Numbered from the stretch's first letter, positions 12,829-21,265 are shown. The stretch: 46,423 nt of DNA from Knoellia flava TL1 (GCF_000768675.1 NZ_AVPI01000003.1:1-46423), one strand, 5' to 3'. Program-made: numbers and translations. The notes: generated by a model from the sequence alone, not told the origin.

Positions 12829-13566
12829 ATGCCTGACAGCGATGTCTCGGACGTCGGCTTCGCGGAGTTCGTGGCGGTCCTCCTCGTGGAGACCCTCGAC
12901 TCGATCGTGGCCTCCCACGCGAGCCAGGAGGACCGCCTGCGGGCCCTCGACGCGGCCGCCGACGTCACGCCCGAGGAGGTCGCCGCGACGTCGATCACCG
13001 CGGGCATGGTCGACCTCACGCTCGTCGAGCTGTTCCCCGACGGCAAGGGCGGCACCACCGTCGTCGTCGGAGGCCCCGTCCCGTCGCCGGAGACGCTCGC
13101 CGAGCTGGGTGCCAAGGTCCCGGACCGCGACGGCGGCCTCACGAGCGGCGACGTCGGGGCCGTCCGCAACGCCGTCGCCCTCTTCCTCGCCCGCCGTCAC
13201 CTCGAGTCGGTGCAGGAGGTGCGCCGCAAGGGCGTGCCCCGCGTCGTCGTCGACGGGGGCACGCTGCGGGCCAAGCTCGCCTTCAGCACGACCCGCAGCA
13301 AGGCCACCCCACCGACGCCGGCCCGCGCCGCGTCCCCCGGCCTCTCTCCCTCGCTGACGCGCTCCGTCCTCGGCGGCCTGCCCGCCAGCCGCATCGGGGA
13401 CCTCATAGGGCCACGCGCCACGGTGCTCCGGCCCGAGGTGCTCGACGGCATCCGGGACCTGCGGCTGCGTGTCCGACCGCCCGTCACCTCACCCGAACCC
13501 GGTGAGCCGGCGGAGAAGGCCGACGTCTTCGGCGAGATCGAGATCCGCTTCCGGACGGAGGCCTGA
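12829..13566 (+). CDS. Unknown protein, paralogue of the preceding gene
   Basis: A 245-residue protein with the same layout as its upstream neighbour. VGFAEFVAVLLVETLDSIV corresponds to the neighbour's IGFVEFTTKLVSDVFDTLV, RVVVDGGTLRAKLAF to LRLVVTDGTIESGLNF, and the final FGEIEIRFRTE to TGGVKINFKTD. It is shorter in the middle and has a Pro/Ala-rich linker (about residues 164-175) that the neighbour lacks. A CGGAG ribosome-binding site precedes the ATG. The 27-nt gap from the first gene and the 1-nt gap to the third argue for one transcript. No known family could be assigned from sequence alone. Confidence 0.75.
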   Translation: MPDSDVSDVGFAEFVAVLLVETLDSIVASHASQEDRLRALDAAADVTPEEVAATSITAGMVDLTLVELFPDGKGGTTVVVGGPVPSPETLAELGAKVPDRDGGLTSGDVGAVRNAVALFLARRHLESVQEVRRKGVPRVVVDGGTLRAKLAFSTTRSKATPPTPARAASPGLSPSLTRSVLGGLPASRIGDLIGPRATVLRPEVLDGIRDLRLRVRPPVTSPEPGEPAEKADVFGEIEIRFRTEA

Positions 13567-13567
13567 G

Positions 13568-14203
13568 GTGGGGCCGGCCGAGCTCGCCGCCCTCGTCGCC
13601 CGCGAGGCCGACGCAGGGGTCGCGGGCGCCCTGCGGGCGGTTGACGCAGCCGGTATCCTCACCGTCGAACGCGTCGTCGGCCGGATCGGCTCGCGTCCCG
13701 CCTCGGCGACGGTCGCCTGGGAGGACGTCGTCTGGCAGGCCGAGGTCGTCATGCTCCCGAGCGGCACCGTGCGCGACGAAGGCTCGCTGCCCGGGGAACC
13801 CGCCGGGAGGGACGCCGCGGACGTCGTCGCCTCGCTGTCGGTGCGGGCGCTGCGCGGCGTCGGGGCGCGCTGGGCGGACCTCCTCGCCGAGCGTGGCGTG
13901 CGCACCGTCGGGGACCTCACGGCCACCACACCCGCGACGGTCTCGTCGTGGTCGCGGCTGCGTGACGGAGGGTATGCCGTGCAGCTCGTCGCGCGCGCCC
14001 GCACCTGCGCGGGCCCGTGGCCCTCGGTGGACCCTCACGACACGCGGACGCTGCTGGAGGTGTCCGAGTCCGACCCCGGGGACGTCACCGGCTGGCCGCC
14101 GGGCAGCCGCGCCGACGCCCCCCTGCTCTGGGGGACGTGCCTGCGGCTACGAGCCGCCCTCGACGACGAGGTGCTCGCGCGCCTGCGCGTCAACGGCAGC
14201 TGA
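13568..14203 (+). CDS. Unknown protein with a helix-hairpin-helix-like segment
   Basis: A 211-residue protein, third gene of the cassette. Residues about 93-125 (LRGVGARWADLLAERGVRTVGDLTATTP) resemble the helix-hairpin-helix or SAM-like repeat seen in DUF4332-type and DNA-binding proteins: a GVG turn followed by a second helix entry. The rest is unassigned. The N-terminal part shares the short alpha/beta character of the other two proteins but no clear identity. GTG at 13568 follows the preceding stop by a single base, so translation is probably coupled. It contains one GTATGCCG copy, unlike its two partners. Function unknown. Confidence 0.7.
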   Translation: MGPAELAALVAREADAGVAGALRAVDAAGILTVERVVGRIGSRPASATVAWEDVVWQAEVVMLPSGTVRDEGSLPGEPAGRDAADVVASLSVRALRGVGARWADLLAERGVRTVGDLTATTPATVSSWSRLRDGGYAVQLVARARTCAGPWPSVDPHDTRTLLEVSESDPGDVTGWPPGSRADAPLLWGTCLRLRAALDDEVLARLRVNGS

Positions 14204-14208
14204 GGGCC

Positions 14209-14940
14209 TCAGCCCAGCGGGTCGTCCGGCCCCCACGGGACGAGGCCGAGCGTGCGGTCGCGCTCGCCCAGCCCGGCCTCGGCGCGGGCGAGGAGCGAGG
14301 CGACCGTGTCGACGCCGGCCCGCACCATCCGGCCGCTCCATGCGTCGAGGTCGCCGCGTGCCATGGCGAGCACGAGGTCGCTCACCTCGTCGGGCGAGGT
14401 CCACTCCGTGCGCCCCTCGTGCATCCGCATCGAGAGCGTCATGTCGGTGCGCACGACCCCGGGCGCGAGGTCGAAGACGAGCGCGGTGCGTTGCGGCCCG
14501 AGCCCGAGCTGCGCGGTGATCCGCGACAACGCCGCCTTGCTGAGGTTGTATGCCGTCGCGCTGTCGGCGTTGCGGTAGGCCGCGCCCGACGTGAGGTTGA
14601 CGATGCGGCCGGTGCCCGGGGTGAGGTGGGGCAGGACCGTGCGCGTCACCAGGTAGGGGCCGCGCACGTTGGTCTCGACCGTGCTCCACCACTCGTCGGG
14701 GTCGCTCTCACCCAGCGGCACCTCGGCGTCGATGACGCCGGCGTTGTTGACGAGCAGGTCCACCCGGCCGTGGCGGGCCACGACGTCACCGACCCAGGCC
14801 TCGACCGCGGCCCGGTCGGTGACCTCGGCCGTGGAGCGCGAGCCGCGCTCCACGGCATACCCGTCGTTCTCGAGTGCCGTCGCGAGGTGCGCGCCGATGC
14901 CCCGGGAGGCACCGGTGACGACCGCGACGGGGGCGATCAC
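14209..14940 (-). CDS. Short-chain dehydrogenase/reductase
   Basis: A 243-residue SDR oxidoreductase. The cofactor-binding TGASRGIG is at residues 9-16, NNAG in the fourth strand, the catalytic Ser in NLTSGAA and the Tyr-x3-Lys pair in YNLSK. The lack of an acidic residue after the second strand and the basic SRST region suggest NADPH preference. Substrate unknown. GTG at 14940 overlaps the pheT stop by 4 nt (GTGA), so it rides on the pheST transcript although no functional link to phenylalanine charging is obvious. It converges with the unknown cassette, leaving only 5 bp between stops. Confidence 0.9.
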   Translation of the reverse strand: MIAPVAVVTGASRGIGAHLATALENDGYAVERGSRSTAEVTDRAAVEAWVGDVVARHGRVDLLVNNAGVIDAEVPLGESDPDEWWSTVETNVRGPYLVTRTVLPHLTPGTGRIVNLTSGAAYRNADSATAYNLSKAALSRITAQLGLGPQRTALVFDLAPGVVRTDMTLSMRMHEGRTEWTSPDEVSDLVLAMARGDLDAWSGRMVRAGVDTVASLLARAEAGLGERDRTLGLVPWGPDDPLG

Positions 14941-17486
14941 CGCTGGACCGCTCCCGTGCGGGTGGCCGCGGCAGCGACCGCCGAGTCGCGCAGGCCCGAC
15001 ACCTCGTCGGTCGTGAGGGTGCGGTCCGGGGCGCGGAAGGTGAGGCGGTAGGCGAGGGACTTGCGGCCCGCCTCGAGCTGGTCACCGTGGTAGACGTCGA
15101 AGAGGCCCAGCGACTCGAGCGTCGGGCCGGCGCCGGCGCGCAGCGCCCCTTCGACCGCGACGGCCTCGACCGCCTCGTCGACGACGAGGGCCACGTCGCT
15201 CTGCGCCATGGGGAACGTTGTCAGCGTCCGCGCCTGGACCGTCGCCTCGGCCGCCCGGGTGAGGACGTCGAGGTCGAGCTCGCCCGCCACGGTGCGGGCC
15301 GGGAGCCCGAGCGCGGCGACGACCTTGGGGTGCAGCTCACCGACGTGACCGACGACGGTGCCGTCGGCAAGCTCGACGCGGGCGCAGCGTCCGGGGTGGA
15401 ACGGCGCGACGGTGTCGCGGGCCGTGCGCACCGCGACGCCGAGGGCCTCACCGAGGACCCGGGCGAGGTCGATGACGTCGGTGACGTCGGCGGCACGGCC
15501 GGCTCCCCACCAGCCGGCGCGGTCGCGGTCACCGGCGAGGAGCAGGCCGATGTGACGCGGCTGGCTGGGGACGGCGGCACGGATCGCGTCGAGCACCTCG
15601 TCGGACGGCCGGACGCCGACCTCCTCCGTCGGCGCCGGGCGCCGCTCGCCGTCGGAGTCGACGACGAGGCCGATCTCGAAGAGCGCGACATCACGGGTGC
15701 CGCGGGCAACGTTGCGCCGCAGTGCGTCGACCATCGTGGCGAGCAGGCGGGTGCGCATGAGCGGCTGCTCGTCCGAGAGCGGGTTGGCGAGCCGCACGGA
15801 GCGAGCCACCTCTGCGTCGACGTCGAGGCCCAGGGCGGCGTAGCGGTCGGCACCGACGAAGGGCGCGCTCCACACCTCCGAGAGGCCCTGACCGGCGAGG
15901 ACGTCCGCGACCGTCCGCCGGACGCGCTGGCCGTGCGTGAGGCCCGACCCTCCCGGCGGGGTGGGCAGGACGGACGGGATCTCGTCGTAGCCATGGATGC
16001 GCGCGACCTCCTCGACGAGGTCGGGCGCGGTCGTGAGGTCGGGTCGCCACGTCGGCGGGAGGACGGAGAGGACGTCCGCCTCGCGGGTCACGGCGCAGCC
16101 GATCTCCTCGAGGATCCGCACGACGTCCGCCTCGGGGTAGTCGACCCCGGCGATGACCGACGGGAAGCCGACGGGCATCGACACCGCAGCAGGCGCGGCG
16201 GGCGTGCCCACGTCGGTGACGTCCTCGTCCGCGACACCACCACCGTGCTCGACGAGGAGGTCGACGGCGAGCTGGGCGGCCGCTGCCGCGAGCGCCGTGT
16301 CGACGCCGCGCTCGAAGCGACGGGAGGCCTCCGACGGGAGCTTGTGGCGGCGGGCGGAGCGAGCGATGCTCACCGGCTCGAAGTGCGCGGCCTCGATGAG
16401 GACGTCGCGAGTCTCCGCGCCGACCTCGGTGGCGGCGCCGCCCATGACCCCGGCGATGGCCACGGGCCGCTCGCCACCGCGGTCGGTGATGAGCAGGTCC
16501 CCGGTGTCGAGGGCCCGGTCGGCGTCGTCGAGGGTCGTGAGCCGCTCGCCGGCGCGGGCGCGGCGGACGACGATGGGCGCCTCGAGGGTGGCGAGGTCGA
16601 ACGCGTGGAGCGGCTGGCCGAGGCCGAGCATGACGTAGTTCGTCACGTCGACGGGCAGCGAGATCGGGCGCATGCCCGCCTCGGTGAGCCGGGTCGCCAT
16701 CCAGGGCGGCGTCGGGGCCGCGACGTCGATGCCGCGCACGACGCGGGCGACGTAGCGGTCGCACCCGTCGAGGCCGCGGATCGGGGCGTCGTCGCGCAGC
16801 TCCACGGGGAAGCCGCCCTCGGTCGGCTGGGGCGCCCTGGCGTCGAGGTCGACCACCGGGTCGGTGAAGTTCGCCCCGGTGGCGTGTCCGTACTCGCGGG
16901 CCACACCACGGACCGAGAAGCAGTAGCCCCGGTCCGGCGTGACGTTAACCTCGACGGTCTCGCGATCGAGCCCGAGGAGCGGGATGGCGTCGGTGCCCGG
17001 CGTGAGGCGGGCGAGGAGGTCCGGCTCGCCGGCGAACCGGCGGTCGAGGACGAGGATGCCGTCGTGGTCGTCGCCGATGCCGAGCTCGCGCTCGGAGCAG
17101 ATCATGCCGGCGGACACGTGGCCGTAGGTCTTGCGCGCGCTCACCTCGAGCGGCCCCTGCGGAGTGGTGAGGACACCGCCCGGGAGGATGACGACGACGA
17201 GGTCGCCGGGCTCGAAGTTGTGGGCACCGCAGACGATGCCCTGCGGCTCGCCGGTGCCGTTGGCGTCGCCGACGTCGACGGAGCACCAGTTGATCGTCTT
17301 GCCGTTCTTCTGCGGCTCCGGCTCGCGCGAGAGCACCCGGCCCACGACGAGCGGGCCGGTGACACCACCGGTGTGCAGGCCCTCTTCCTCGAGGCCGACG
17401 CTCACGAGGTCGGCGGCGATGTCGACGCCCGTGGCGTCCTGCGGGACCGCGACGTACTCACGCATCCACTCGACGGGTACGCGCAT
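14937..17486 (-). CDS. pheT: Phenylalanyl-tRNA synthetase beta subunit
   Basis: Large subunit of the alpha2-beta2 PheRS. The 849-residue chain shows the usual order: the N-terminal start MRVPVEWMREYV, an EMAP-like tRNA-binding fold (about 45-150, with GAHNFEPGD), the B3/4 editing region, the B5 domain, the catalytic-like core, and a C-terminal anticodon-binding FDX-ACB domain (FPMAQSDVALVVDEAV). GGGAG stands 7 nt before the ATG. It lies 66 nt downstream of pheS, and that gap is filled exactly by a 21-codon ORF. The gene carries no copy of the GTATGCCG motif over its whole length. Confidence 0.97.
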   Translation of the reverse strand: MRVPVEWMREYVAVPQDATGVDIAADLVSVGLEEEGLHTGGVTGPLVVGRVLSREPEPQKNGKTINWCSVDVGDANGTGEPQGIVCGAHNFEPGDLVVVILPGGVLTTPQGPLEVSARKTYGHVSAGMICSERELGIGDDHDGILVLDRRFAGEPDLLARLTPGTDAIPLLGLDRETVEVNVTPDRGYCFSVRGVAREYGHATGANFTDPVVDLDARAPQPTEGGFPVELRDDAPIRGLDGCDRYVARVVRGIDVAAPTPPWMATRLTEAGMRPISLPVDVTNYVMLGLGQPLHAFDLATLEAPIVVRRARAGERLTTLDDADRALDTGDLLITDRGGERPVAIAGVMGGAATEVGAETRDVLIEAAHFEPVSIARSARRHKLPSEASRRFERGVDTALAAAAAQLAVDLLVEHGGGVADEDVTDVGTPAAPAAVSMPVGFPSVIAGVDYPEADVVRILEEIGCAVTREADVLSVLPPTWRPDLTTAPDLVEEVARIHGYDEIPSVLPTPPGGSGLTHGQRVRRTVADVLAGQGLSEVWSAPFVGADRYAALGLDVDAEVARSVRLANPLSDEQPLMRTRLLATMVDALRRNVARGTRDVALFEIGLVVDSDGERRPAPTEEVGVRPSDEVLDAIRAAVPSQPRHIGLLLAGDRDRAGWWGAGRAADVTDVIDLARVLGEALGVAVRTARDTVAPFHPGRCARVELADGTVVGHVGELHPKVVAALGLPARTVAGELDLDVLTRAAEATVQARTLTTFPMAQSDVALVVDEAVEAVAVEGALRAGAGPTLESLGLFDVYHGDQLEAGRKSLAYRLTFRAPDRTLTTDEVSGLRDSAVAAAATRTGAVQR

Positions 17487-17487
17487 G

Positions 17488-17553
17488 TCAGATCTCCCTT
17501 CCGACGGAGAACGTGGCACCGGCGTGGGGTGCCCGGGTCGACTGGCCCAGCAT
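17488..17553 (-). CDS. Putative 21-residue spacer ORF between pheS and pheT
   Basis: An open frame starting MLGQSTRAPH and ending in GREI fills the pheS-pheT gap. Its ATG overlaps the pheS stop (TGATG) and its TGA ends one base before the pheT ATG (TGACATG). The 11-mer GGGAGATCTGA occurs at both borders, serving as ribosome-binding sequence before each start. The fit suggests translational relay keeping alpha and beta subunits equal. It may instead be a chance product of a duplicated ribosome-binding site. Confidence 0.4.
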   Translation of the reverse strand: MLGQSTRAPHAGATFSVGREI

Positions 17554-18647
17554 CAGATCTCCCAACCGAACTGCGCGTCGAAGCGGACGTCGCCCTCGAT
17601 CATGTCCCGCATGTCGCTCACGCCGGTGCGGAACATGAGCGCGCGGTCGATGCCCATGCCGAACGCGAAGCCGGTGTAGCGGTCGGGGTCGACACCGCAG
17701 GCGGTGAGCACGTTGCGGTTGACCATCCCGCAGCCACCCCACTCGATCCACCCGGTGCCCTTGCAGGTGCGGCAGTCGGGGTCCTCGCCACGGCAGACGA
17801 AGCAGCGCAGGTCCATCTCGGCGCTGGGCTCGGTGAAGGGGAAGTAGGACGGGCGGAGCCGGGTCGTGATGCCGTCGCCGAAGAGCTCGCTCGCGAGCCG
17901 GTCGAGGGTGCCCTTGAGGTGGGCCATGGTGATGCCCTCGTCGACGGCGAGCCCCTCGACCTGATGGAAGGCCGGCATGTGGGTCGCGTCGAGCTCGTCG
18001 GTCCGGAACACCCGGCCGATCGCGGCGACGTAGACGGGCACACCACGGTCGAGCAGCGTGCGTGCCTGCACCGGTGACGTGTGCGTGCGCAGGACGAGCC
18101 CGGCCTCGGGCGGGTCGACGTAGAACGTGTCCTGCATCTGGCGCGCCGGGTGGTCGGCGTCGAAGTTGAGCGCGTCGAAGTTGAACCACTCCGCCTCGAT
18201 CTCCGGCCCCTCGGCGATCTCCCAGCCCATGCCGACGAAGAGGTCGGCGATCCGCTCGGACATGAGCTCGATGGGGTGGCGGCGACCGAGCGGTCGGCGG
18301 CCCGTCGGCAGCGTGACGTCGACGGCCTCCTCGGTGAGGATGCGCTCGTCGCGCTCGGCCTCGAGCTCGAGCTGGCGCGCGGCGAACGCCTGGTTGACGC
18401 GTCCGCGCGCCTGGCCGACGCGCTTGCCGGCCTCGGCCTTGGCGCTGGGCGGGAGCGCACCGATCTCGCGGTTGGCGAGGGCGAGCGCGGACTTGTCCCC
18501 CTGGTGGGTCGCCCGGAGCGCCTTGAGCTCGTCGAGCGACGTGGCGCCGGCGACCGCGTCGAGCGCGCTCGCCACGGCGGCGTCGACGGCCTCGGGGTCG
18601 AGCACGGCGACCTCCACCGGGTCGTAGTTCGTGTTGGGTCCTGACAT
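17553..18647 (-). CDS. pheS: Phenylalanyl-tRNA synthetase alpha subunit
   Basis: Catalytic subunit of PheRS, 364 residues. It has an N-terminal coiled-coil tRNA-contact region (about 20-100) and the class II catalytic core. Motifs include HPI near LMSERIADLFVGMGW, DTFYV, RTHTSPVQART, the FHQVEGL strand, a cysteine-rich insertion CFVCRGEDPDCRTCKGTGW, and motif 3 FAFGMGIDRALM. The four-cysteine insertion could bind zinc, as in some actinobacterial PheS. ATG at 18647 is chosen for family length; GTG six codons upstream is possible. A long structured leader with a small ORF precedes it. Confidence 0.97.
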   Translation of the reverse strand: MSGPNTNYDPVEVAVLDPEAVDAAVASALDAVAGATSLDELKALRATHQGDKSALALANREIGALPPSAKAEAGKRVGQARGRVNQAFAARQLELEAERDERILTEEAVDVTLPTGRRPLGRRHPIELMSERIADLFVGMGWEIAEGPEIEAEWFNFDALNFDADHPARQMQDTFYVDPPEAGLVLRTHTSPVQARTLLDRGVPVYVAAIGRVFRTDELDATHMPAFHQVEGLAVDEGITMAHLKGTLDRLASELFGDGITTRLRPSYFPFTEPSAEMDLRCFVCRGEDPDCRTCKGTGWIEWGGCGMVNRNVLTACGVDPDRYTGFAFGMGIDRALMFRTGVSDMRDMIEGDVRFDAQFGWEI

Positions 18648-18849
18648 GGGTTCCACTCTCGTCACGGGCGCGACGAGATCGCGCCGGAGGGTCTGGGACG
18701 GCTGGGGTCGCGGCCCTCGGGCAGTGGTGGACGCCGTGCGCCCGGGTTGCCGGGGCTCAGGCAGGCGTCACCGCACCCGAGGGCACGGTAAATCGGCGCA
18801 CGGCACGGGGGGTGCGGGAGCCTGCGGTGGGCGACATGGGCCCAGCCTA
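18648..18849 (-). promoter_or_regulatory. pheST leader with leader peptide and competing hairpins
   Basis: On the minus strand a -10 TAGGCT (18844-18849, overlapping the stop of the upstream transporter gene) lies 6 nt before a small ORF start at 18837. Downstream, the GCCCTCGGG segment (18776-18784) is perfectly complementary to 18713-18721. A separate 7-bp hairpin GGCGCGA-TCTCG-TCGCGCC sits at 18667-18685, just before pheS. The first pairing starts a few codons after the only Phe codon of the small ORF. This looks like ribosome-dependent attenuation, although no U-run terminator is seen. Confidence 0.45.
18757..18837 (-). CDS. Putative leader peptide upstream of pheS
   Basis: A 26-codon ORF beginning MSPTAGSRTP and ending with a TGA at 18757-18759. 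It would be read from a leaderless transcript, since its ATG is 6 nt from a TAGGCT -10. Codon 16 is TTT, a very rare codon in this genome and the only Phe in the peptide, preceded by two Arg codons. Codons 19-21 form one arm of a long-range stem, so stalling at codon 16 would open it. A role as a phenylalanine-sensing leader is inference. Confidence 0.4.
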   Translation of the reverse strand: MSPTAGSRTPRAVRRFTVPSGAVTPA

Positions 18850-20037
18850 TCGCGCGGGCGCCGAGCGTCGCCGCCGGGTTTGGGCGGCCCCGGCCCCGAG
18901 CACCGCGACGACGAGACCGACCGCGGCGGGCGCGACGAAGCCGCCCGCCCCGCCGAAGCGGTCGATGGCCACCCCGGCGAACGGGGCACCGAGCGCGCCA
19001 CCGAGGGTGAGTGCGGACCCGTGCCACCCCATCGCCTCTCCGCGGGCCGATGCCGGCACCATCCGGCTCGCCTGGTCGACGCTCGCGGTGATGGTGGGCG
19101 CGCAGAGCAGGCCGGCCACGAACCCGAGGCCGCCGAGGGCGAGGGCGCCGGCCGCGAGCGCCATCGGGAAGGTGACGAGGGCGAGTGCCCCGAGCAGCCA
19201 GAAGGTGGAGATCGACCGGCTGAGGCCGCCGTAGACGAGGGCACCGACGAGCGAGCCCAGTCCCCAGAGGGCGAGGACGAGGCCGATCGCCGTCGGCTGG
19301 TCGAGCTCGCGCATGCGGGCCACGATCCCGAGGTCGGTCCCGGACAGCACGAAGGTCGCGCACGAGGCGGCGAGGCACACGGCGACGAAGGGCAGCCCGA
19401 ACCAGTCCGCGCGCCTGGGCCGCACCGCCTCCTCGGCGTCGTCGGCCTCGCTCCGCAGCACCGGGTTGACGACCCACAGGATGGCGCCGCCCACCACGCC
19501 GAGCATCTGGATGACGAAGAGCACCCAGCGGGTGTCCCAGTGAGCGGCCGCCCAGATCGAGACCGCCGGGCCGACGATGAACGAGATCTCGACGGCGACC
19601 GAGTCGAGCGAGATCGCGGTCCGGCGCTCCGTCGGCGGGACGGCGGCGATGACGGCCTGCCGGATGATCGAGAACGTCGGGATGACGAAGAGTCCGGCGA
19701 GCCCGGCGAGGACGAGCAGCGGCAGGTAGCCCACCCACGGCGCGACCGACCAGCAGACGAGGGCGACCAGCGTGGACGGCAGGACGACCCGGCGCAGCCC
19801 GATGCGGTCGAGGAGCCGCCCGCGCCACGGGCCGCTCACCGCGATGGCCACGGTGGCGACGGCGGCGAGGAGGCCCGCCGCGGCATACGTCTCCCCGAGG
19901 GTCGTCACGACGTGCACGGTGAGCAGGACGCCGGCCGAGAAGACCGGGATCCGCACGAACGCCCCGAGGACGAGGGCCGACCGCAGGCCGGGGCTGGCGA
20001 GCGCGGCGCGGTAGGGCGCCACCGACACGACCGACAC
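18847..20037 (-). CDS. MFS transporter
   Basis: A 396-residue inner-membrane protein with about 12 hydrophobic segments and a central cytoplasmic loop rich in charge (SEADDAEEAVRPRRAD). The first inter-helix loop has GRLLDRIGLRRVV, a version of the MFS A motif. The sequence resembles the drug/proton antiporter branch, but the substrate is not deducible. GTG at 20037 is chosen because GGGAGGAG lies 4 nt upstream. The gene ends inside the -10 of the pheST leader. It is separated from the upstream histidine kinase gene by 122 bp, so it may have its own promoter. Confidence 0.85.
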   Translation of the reverse strand: MSVVSVAPYRAALASPGLRSALVLGAFVRIPVFSAGVLLTVHVVTTLGETYAAAGLLAAVATVAIAVSGPWRGRLLDRIGLRRVVLPSTLVALVCWSVAPWVGYLPLLVLAGLAGLFVIPTFSIIRQAVIAAVPPTERRTAISLDSVAVEISFIVGPAVSIWAAAHWDTRWVLFVIQMLGVVGGAILWVVNPVLRSEADDAEEAVRPRRADWFGLPFVAVCLAASCATFVLSGTDLGIVARMRELDQPTAIGLVLALWGLGSLVGALVYGGLSRSISTFWLLGALALVTFPMALAAGALALGGLGFVAGLLCAPTITASVDQASRMVPASARGEAMGWHGSALTLGGALGAPFAGVAIDRFGGAGGFVAPAAVGLVVAVLGAGAAQTRRRRSAPAR

Positions 20038-20159
20038 GATGCTCCTCCCGGCCGCGCACCCCTGGCACGGCCCGAGGGACAGGGTAGGTCGTCCCCCGCC
20101 TCTCCCGCGGACGCGTCCCGGCGGCGCGCTCGACACGCCTCGGCGCCGGGTGCGAGCGA

Positions 20160-21248
20160 CTAGACCATCTCCCCCGGGAAGAACGCGCGGACGACCGCAC
20201 CGCCACCGGGTGCATCGTCGATCTCGGCCCACCCGCCGTGGGCCTCGACGACACCGCGCACGATGTAGAGGCCGAGCCCCGTGCCACCACCGCTGGGCCC
20301 GTGCCAGAAGCGGCTGAAGACGGCGCGCCGCTGCTCCGACGGGATGCCGGTGCCGTCGTCGCTCACACTGAGCATGACGCCCGGGCCGGTCGGCCCCTCC
20401 CACGGTGCTGCCTCGAGCGTGACGCACGCGGCCTTGTGTCGCACGGCGTTCTCGAGGAGGTTGGAGAGGACCTGGTCGAGCCGGTCGGGGTCGGCATAGA
20501 TCTCCTCGGCCCCCGCGGCGACGGTGACCGTGAAGTCCTGGGCGTCCTGCCCCGCGTTGACGTGCCGCTCGACGTGGCGGGTGAGGATGTCGCGCGTCGT
20601 GAGCGGCACCTCGTGGATGCGCAGCCTGCCGGCGTCGATCCGCGAGACGTCGAGCAGGTCGGTGATGAGCCGGGTGAGGCGGTCGGCGTCGGCGTCGATC
20701 GCCTCGAGCATCGTCAGCCGCTGCTCCTCGGTGAACTGCGACCAGCGGCGGCGCAGCGTCGAGGTGAAGCCCTTGACGCCGGTGAGCGGCGAGCGCAGCT
20801 CGTGGGCGATCGTCGAGATGAGCGCCGCGTGGTCGAGCTCGGCCCGGCGACGGCCCTCGGCATCGCGCAGCGAGACGAGGACGGCGCTCAGCGGTCCGGC
20901 GCGACCGCTGCGCAGGTAGCGGGCGGTGACGAGCAGCTCGAGACCGCTCGGCAGCTGGAGGAGCTTCTCGCGGTGGCCGGTGCGGGTGCGCAGGCCGTTC
21001 CACGGGTCGGTCATCGCCCACCAGGACTCGCCGTTGCGGGTCTCGAGGGGCAGCGCCTCACGGATGTCGAGCCCGACGAAGGCGTCCGCCGGCTGGCGCA
21101 GCATCTGCGCGGCCCGAGGGTTGACCGACGTGACGATGCCGTCGGCGCCGGCGGCGACGAGCCCGTCGGGCAGCATCGCGGCAGCCGCCGCGGCGACGGG
21201 ATCGGGCACGGTGAGGACGTCATCGACCGGTGGCGTCTTCGGGTCCAT
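20160..21248 (-). CDS. PAS-domain sensor histidine kinase, soluble
   Basis: A 362-residue two-component sensor. A PAS-like domain (about 20-130, LPDGLVAAGADGIVTSVNP) precedes the dimerisation helix with the phospho-acceptor His149 in STIAHELRSPLTG. The ATP-binding domain has the N box SNLLENAVRH, G1 DDGTGI and G2 GGGTGLGLYIV. No membrane segment is visible, so it probably senses a cytoplasmic signal. There is no response-regulator gene beside it, making it an orphan. It starts 17 nt after the trmH stop and so is likely co-transcribed with infC-rpmI-rplT-trmH, an unusual position for a sensor kinase. Confidence 0.9.
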   Translation of the reverse strand: MDPKTPPVDDVLTVPDPVAAAAAAMLPDGLVAAGADGIVTSVNPRAAQMLRQPADAFVGLDIREALPLETRNGESWWAMTDPWNGLRTRTGHREKLLQLPSGLELLVTARYLRSGRAGPLSAVLVSLRDAEGRRRAELDHAALISTIAHELRSPLTGVKGFTSTLRRRWSQFTEEQRLTMLEAIDADADRLTRLITDLLDVSRIDAGRLRIHEVPLTTRDILTRHVERHVNAGQDAQDFTVTVAAGAEEIYADPDRLDQVLSNLLENAVRHKAACVTLEAAPWEGPTGPGVMLSVSDDGTGIPSEQRRAVFSRFWHGPSGGGTGLGLYIVRGVVEAHGGWAEIDDAPGGGAVVRAFFPGEMV

Positions 21249-21265
21249 GACCACATCCCACCACG

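Noticed and set aside
11998-14203. Prophage remnant or contractile tail genes
   Set aside because: No integrase, portal, terminase, sheath or baseplate-like sequence occurs nearby, no attachment-site repeats flank it, and the neighbours are intact housekeeping operons.
15087-18077. Very long open frame on the + strand opposite pheT/pheS
   Set aside because: It is antisense to two well-conserved synthetase genes, has repetitive Arg/Gly/Ala/Val/Asp-rich translation and no family match; such frames are an artefact of high-GC codon usage.
18648-18849. T-box riboswitch before pheS
   Set aside because: No T-box consensus or specifier-loop arrangement could be seen, and actinobacterial T-boxes are typically tied to ileS; the small ORF with a rare Phe codon fits better.
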